The translations under genes were made by a program, and so were the position numbers. A DNA stretch of 64,000 bases from an uncultured Candidatus Thioglobus sp. (GTDB lineage: Bacteria > Pseudomonadota > Gammaproteobacteria > PS1 > Pseudothioglobaceae), in contig CAJQSO010000024.1 of NCBI GenBank assembly GCA_905614365.1, positions 1-64,000 on the forward strand, given 5' to 3'. Every line of letters starts with the position of its first letter. The stretch's first letter is position 1. Shown here piece by piece: positions 60,544 to 64,000 of the stretch. The notes beneath the pieces are model-generated. The model was given only the letters and a program-made list of their open reading frames with translations. It was not told where the DNA came from and searched no databases.

Positions 60544-61923
60544 ATGCCAAACCAATCAACTACTAATGACGTTAATGTAATCATTTTAGCTGCAGGTCAA
60601 GGCAAAAGAATGCATTCTAGTATATCCAAAGTGCTTCATGAAGTTGGTAATAAGACTTTAATTCAGCATGTCTTAGATGCTGCGACTCCTTTAGCAAGTT
60701 CGATTAACGTAATCATTGGTCATAATTCAGAATCAGTGAAGAAATCAGTATCAAGTAATCTTATTACATGGGTTTTGCAAAAAAATCAACTTGGAACGGG
60801 TCATGCGGTAATGCAGGCAATCCCAAATATTCAAGAAAACTCAATGTGCCTTATTCTATACGGTGATGTGCCTCTAATTCAAACTCACACATTATTAAAG
60901 TTACTTGAAAAAGCAAATAAAACTGGCTTTTCTCTTCTAACAGTAATTCAAGATGACCCTTCAGGATATGGTCGAATCATAAGAGATTCTTCAAATTCTA
61001 TCCAATCCATTATTGAGCACAAAGATGCAAATACTGAGGAACTTAAAATTGATGAAATCAATACTGGCATTATGGCTATTACCGGCGCCTTATTAACAAA
61101 ATACTTAAATCAGCTTGAGCCAAATAATTCACAAGGCGAACTATATCTTACTGATATTGTTGAAAAAGCAGTCAGAGATAATGTTAATATTGCTTCATTT
61201 ATATGTGAGAATTCAGCAGAAGTAATGGGTATAAACGATAAAAATAACTTAGCGGGGGCTGAAAGAGCTTACCAGTTAAAAATTGCAGACGAGCTAATGA
61301 CAAATGGCCTTACCATAAAAGATCCTAGTCGTTTCGATTGTCGAGGTAATCTAAGTTTTGGAAGTGACTGTATTATTGATGTAAATGTTATTTTTGAAGG
61401 TGAAGTTAAGCTAGGTAAAAATGTTCAAATTTCTCCGAACTGTATTATAAAAAACTCTAAGATCGGTGATAATTCTCACGTCATGCCAAATTCGATTATT
61501 GAAGACTCAGTTATTGGAAGTCATACTAGTATTGGGCCTTTTGCCCGAATTCGTCCTGAAACCAAAATAGGTAGTCATGCAAAGATTGGTAATTTTGTTG
61601 AAGTGAAAAAATCAATAATTGATGACAACTCAAAGGTATCTCATTTAAGTTATGTTGGAGATAGTCAAGTTGGCAAGGCTGTCAATATTGGTGCTGGAGT
61701 AATAACCTGTAATTATGATGGTGTAAATAAAAGCCAAACAACTATTGGAGATGGAGCATTTATTGGTTCAAATAGTCAACTAATCGCACCAGTCTCGATT
61801 GGGAAAAATGCAACCATTGGAGCGGGATCAACTATCACTCAAGATGCTCCCGATGAAAAACTTACGTTGAGTCGAAATAAACAATCAACGATAAGCAAAT
61901 GGAAGCGGCCTCAAAAGAAATAA
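60544..61923 (+). CDS. glmU: Bifunctional GlmU
   Basis: GlmU, 459 residues: an N-terminal uridylyltransferase domain with LAAGQGKRMHSSISKVLHEV and the later LYGDVPL, and a C-terminal left-handed beta-helix acetyltransferase (from about 250) with hexapeptide repeats and NYDGVNKS. It acetylates glucosamine-1-phosphate and forms UDP-GlcNAc for peptidoglycan and LPS. glmS and the atp genes, frequent neighbours, are absent here. An MFS gene follows after 28 bases. Confidence 0.97.
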   Translation: MPNQSTTNDVNVIILAAGQGKRMHSSISKVLHEVGNKTLIQHVLDAATPLASSINVIIGHNSESVKKSVSSNLITWVLQKNQLGTGHAVMQAIPNIQENSMCLILYGDVPLIQTHTLLKLLEKANKTGFSLLTVIQDDPSGYGRIIRDSSNSIQSIIEHKDANTEELKIDEINTGIMAITGALLTKYLNQLEPNNSQGELYLTDIVEKAVRDNVNIASFICENSAEVMGINDKNNLAGAERAYQLKIADELMTNGLTIKDPSRFDCRGNLSFGSDCIIDVNVIFEGEVKLGKNVQISPNCIIKNSKIGDNSHVMPNSIIEDSVIGSHTSIGPFARIRPETKIGSHAKIGNFVEVKKSIIDDNSKVSHLSYVGDSQVGKAVNIGAGVITCNYDGVNKSQTTIGDGAFIGSNSQLIAPVSIGKNATIGAGSTITQDAPDEKLTLSRNKQSTISKWKRPQKK

Positions 61924-61951
61924 AATTTCTATCTTATAGGATAACCACTCA

Positions 61952-63118
61952 ATGTTAAATCTTCCTAGGAATGTCTGGATATTAACTGTCTGTCTAGCAC
62001 TTTTTATGTCACTTAGTGTTTTTATGGTATTTGTGGCAGGCATTATTGGAAGCACCCTGGCACCTTTAAAAAGCCTAGCAACCCTGCCTGTAGCAACTAT
62101 TGTAGTAGGAACTGCAGTCACTGTTATTCCAGCTATTCGGTTGATGTCAATTTTTGGTCGTAAGAAAGTGTTTTTGAGTTCATGCGTTTATACAATATTA
62201 CTCATTGGCTTGTGTATTTTCTCAATCATTAATAAATCATTTTATTTATTTTGTTTTGCATCCTTCTGCTTAGGTGGAAGCGTTGCTGTTATGCAGCAAT
62301 TTAGGTTTGCCGCAATTGAAAGCGTGGAGCCCGAACTAAGACCAAAAGCAACTGCAGTTGTTCTTCTTGGAGGGATAGTTTCGGCTTTTCTTGGTACTGA
62401 AATTGCAACTTTAGGCAAAGATTACTTTGATACCGATTTTGTTGGATCTTTCATCATTCTTTCCCTTTTATTTATTATTGCATTTATATTATTGTGCTTC
62501 TTTAAGCCAGCTGAAAAGTTTAAACAACAAATTGATAATTCTAAAAGGTCTTTAATTGAAATTATAAAACAAGGCTCTTTTATAGTTGCCGTATGCGCCG
62601 CGATAACTGGCTATGTTGTTATGAGTTTTGTAATGACTGCAACCCCTGTGAGCATGCATATAATGGATGGTTTTTCCCTTCATCATACAAAATCAGTCCT
62701 ACAAGCTCACGTCATTGCGATGTTTCTCCCTTCACTATTTACAGCTTTGATTGTTAAATATTTAGGTCTTACTCGTATGATGCTCCTTGGAGTTATATTT
62801 TTCTTTGCTTCTGTCTTCATTGCATACAGTAGTCATGCTCTTAGCAGCTATTGGTGGTCTTTAGTTCTTCTTGGCCTTGGATGGAATTTTTTATTTATAG
62901 GAGGAACTAACCTACTTCCAAAATCCTATAATGAAAATGAAAAATTTAAAGTTCAGTCAATTAATGATTTTTTAGTTTTTGGTCTTCAAGCTATTGCAGC
63001 TCTATCAGCAGGCTGGTTTGTTTTTAATTTTAGCTGGGAGGTAGTTCTTTTATCAGTCATACCATTATTATTTTTTCAATTATTTATTCTATTATGGTGG
63101 TTAAAAAATAATAATTAA
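61952..63118 (+). CDS. MFS transporter of unknown substrate
   Basis: A 388-residue major facilitator protein with about 12 membrane segments. A short RLMSIFGRKKVFL loop between segments two and three is the usual MFS A-motif site, in a degenerate form. C-terminal half is intact. It lies 28 bases after glmU and 51 bases before a TauD-type dioxygenase gene; the latter may be its functional partner, for instance for a sulfonate, but that is inferred from distance alone. Confidence 0.82.
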   Translation: MLNLPRNVWILTVCLALFMSLSVFMVFVAGIIGSTLAPLKSLATLPVATIVVGTAVTVIPAIRLMSIFGRKKVFLSSCVYTILLIGLCIFSIINKSFYLFCFASFCLGGSVAVMQQFRFAAIESVEPELRPKATAVVLLGGIVSAFLGTEIATLGKDYFDTDFVGSFIILSLLFIIAFILLCFFKPAEKFKQQIDNSKRSLIEIIKQGSFIVAVCAAITGYVVMSFVMTATPVSMHIMDGFSLHHTKSVLQAHVIAMFLPSLFTALIVKYLGLTRMMLLGVIFFFASVFIAYSSHALSSYWWSLVLLGLGWNFLFIGGTNLLPKSYNENEKFKVQSINDFLVFGLQAIAALSAGWFVFNFSWEVVLLSVIPLLFFQLFILLWWLKNNN

Positions 63119-63169
63119 TACTTATTAATTATTTTTGTAATAAAATTCTTTAAAACTCTATTGGATCTA

Positions 63170-64000
63170 ATGATGTTAAAAGTCACGCCACTAACCCCTT
63201 CAATTGGAGCAATAATCTCAGAAGTTTCGCTGAATAAGGATTTAAATAGTGAAACTATTGAACAAATATACAGTGCACTTATTAGGTATCAGGTTATTTT
63301 TTTTAGAGACCAAAATATCTCTCCAGAATCACATCTGAAATTAGCAGAAAGTCTTGGTGAAATTGATCCAGGCCATCCTGTCTACCCACATGTTGAGGGG
63401 CATCAAAGTATTGTATTACTGAAAAATGATGCAAATAATAGGCCAGATACAAATGACTGGCATAAAGATCTTACTTTTAAACCAAACCCTCCCTTTGCAA
63501 GTATATTACATAGCGTTAAGGTTCCTAAAGTCGGTGGTGATACCCTTTGGGCAAGTATGAGTGCAGCATATGATAAGCTTCCAAATGGATGGAAAGCCCA
63601 CCTAGAAGAACTTGAAGCAATTCACGATATGGGTACATTTAGAAACGACTTTTACAAAGAAGGTGGTATCGATTCGGTTAATAATGCTCTAAAGAAAGTT
63701 GGCTCAGCGGTTCATAAAGTTATTGAGACTCACCCCATTTCAGGCCTCAAATATTTAAATGTAAATCAATCCTTTACTCGCAACATTGTGAATGAAAGCC
63801 AAGGTCCAAGTGATCATATACTGCAATTCTTATTTCAGCATATTTCAAAACCTGAATTCCAAGTTAGATTTCACTGGGAAGATAATTCTGTTGCTATTTG
63901 GGATAATAGAATTACTCAACATTATGCAGTTTTTGACTATTTACCAGAGTTCAGACATATGCAGCGAGTTACAGTTATAAATGATAAAAGGGATAAATCT
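63170..64000 (+). CDS. TauD/TfdA-family dioxygenase (3' end beyond window)
   Basis: Reading from the ATG at 63170 gives 277 residues with no stop before the window edge; the family is about 280-290, so only a few residues are missing. Fe(II) ligands H98, D100 (WHKDLTF) and H251 (TQHYAVFDY), plus R262 and R266 for 2-oxoglutarate, match TauD H99/D101/H255/R266/R270. VIFFRDQ near residue 45 is also typical. Members oxidise taurine, other sulfonates or aryl acids; the substrate is not fixed by what is visible. Follows an MFS transporter. Confidence 0.85.
   Translation, partial: MMLKVTPLTPSIGAIISEVSLNKDLNSETIEQIYSALIRYQVIFFRDQNISPESHLKLAESLGEIDPGHPVYPHVEGHQSIVLLKNDANNRPDTNDWHKDLTFKPNPPFASILHSVKVPKVGGDTLWASMSAAYDKLPNGWKAHLEELEAIHDMGTFRNDFYKEGGIDSVNNALKKVGSAVHKVIETHPISGLKYLNVNQSFTRNIVNESQGPSDHILQFLFQHISKPEFQVRFHWEDNSVAIWDNRITQHYAVFDYLPEFRHMQRVTVINDKRDKS

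Noticed and set aside
63792..63980. Small open frame inside the TauD-type gene
   Set aside because: It is out of frame with the dioxygenase, whose iron ligands lie in the same stretch.

Overview
The window reads as chromosomal DNA of a low-GC marine gammaproteobacterium. Gammaproteobacterial markers include AcnB, FabA/FabB, the proteobacterial type of GshA, MetZ, a PurF-MetZ gene order, a pyrE/xthA divergent pair and an rRNA leader with an E. coli-like boxA. Protein style and base composition suggest the SUP05/Arctic96BD-19 group (Candidatus Thioglobus), but that is inference; comparing the 16S gene at 35199-36739 would settle it. I see no transposon, integrase, plasmid or phage gene and no CRISPR array.

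Layout. 1-5070: housekeeping (rpsP, purB, acnB, rpmG-rpmB, tRNA-Ser). 5071-6263: a small insert between two copies of the tRNA-Ser 3' end, carrying one secreted HEXXH protein. 6436-7361: two exported proteins. 7369-11025: the main accessory block, all on the minus strand: a PhyH-family oxygenase, a TmpA-like 2-oxoglutarate hydroxylase, a TmpB/PhnZ-like HD oxygenase, a degenerate dehydroquinase paralogue and aroQ. 11117-20883: NfeD, pyrE, xthA-trmB-fxsA, folC-cvpA-purF-metZ, fabA-fabB. 20889-25342: secF-secD-yajC-serS. 25449-30343: an MMPL/RND exporter with a LolA-like and a barrel-like partner. 31470-36739: one rRNA operon (16S-tRNA-Ile-tRNA-Ala-23S-5S, minus strand). 37106-51512: mnmE, gshA, a MutT-ThiE fusion, grxC, yaaA, gltB, folA, maf, mfd. 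51544-58205: two unknown proteins, adenosine kinase, ispH, accD, trpA, hemE, rpmE, a BolA-family gene. 58260-64000: pit phosphate transporter with its PhoU-like partner, glmU, an MFS transporter and a TauD-type dioxygenase cut by the window edge.

Most of the window is conserved housekeeping. The best candidate for a distinctive system is the oxygenase operon at 8374-11025. The HD protein has the full PhnZ-type diiron ligand pattern plus its Tyr/Glu pair and overlaps a gamma-butyrobetaine-hydroxylase-like gene, as in the TmpA-TmpB pathway for 2-(trimethylamino)ethylphosphonate. A third iron oxygenase (PhyH family) heads the set, and a dehydroquinase-like protein without its catalytic Tyr and Arg residues follows. 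An 8-bp inverted repeat lies in the divergent region in front of the operon. Other points of interest are the split tRNA-Ser repeat, long nested processing helices around 16S and 23S, a Fur-like site before hemE, a 22-bp palindrome between folA and maf, matching acidic segments in two exporter partners, and the breakup of the usual trpBA-accD-folC gene order.
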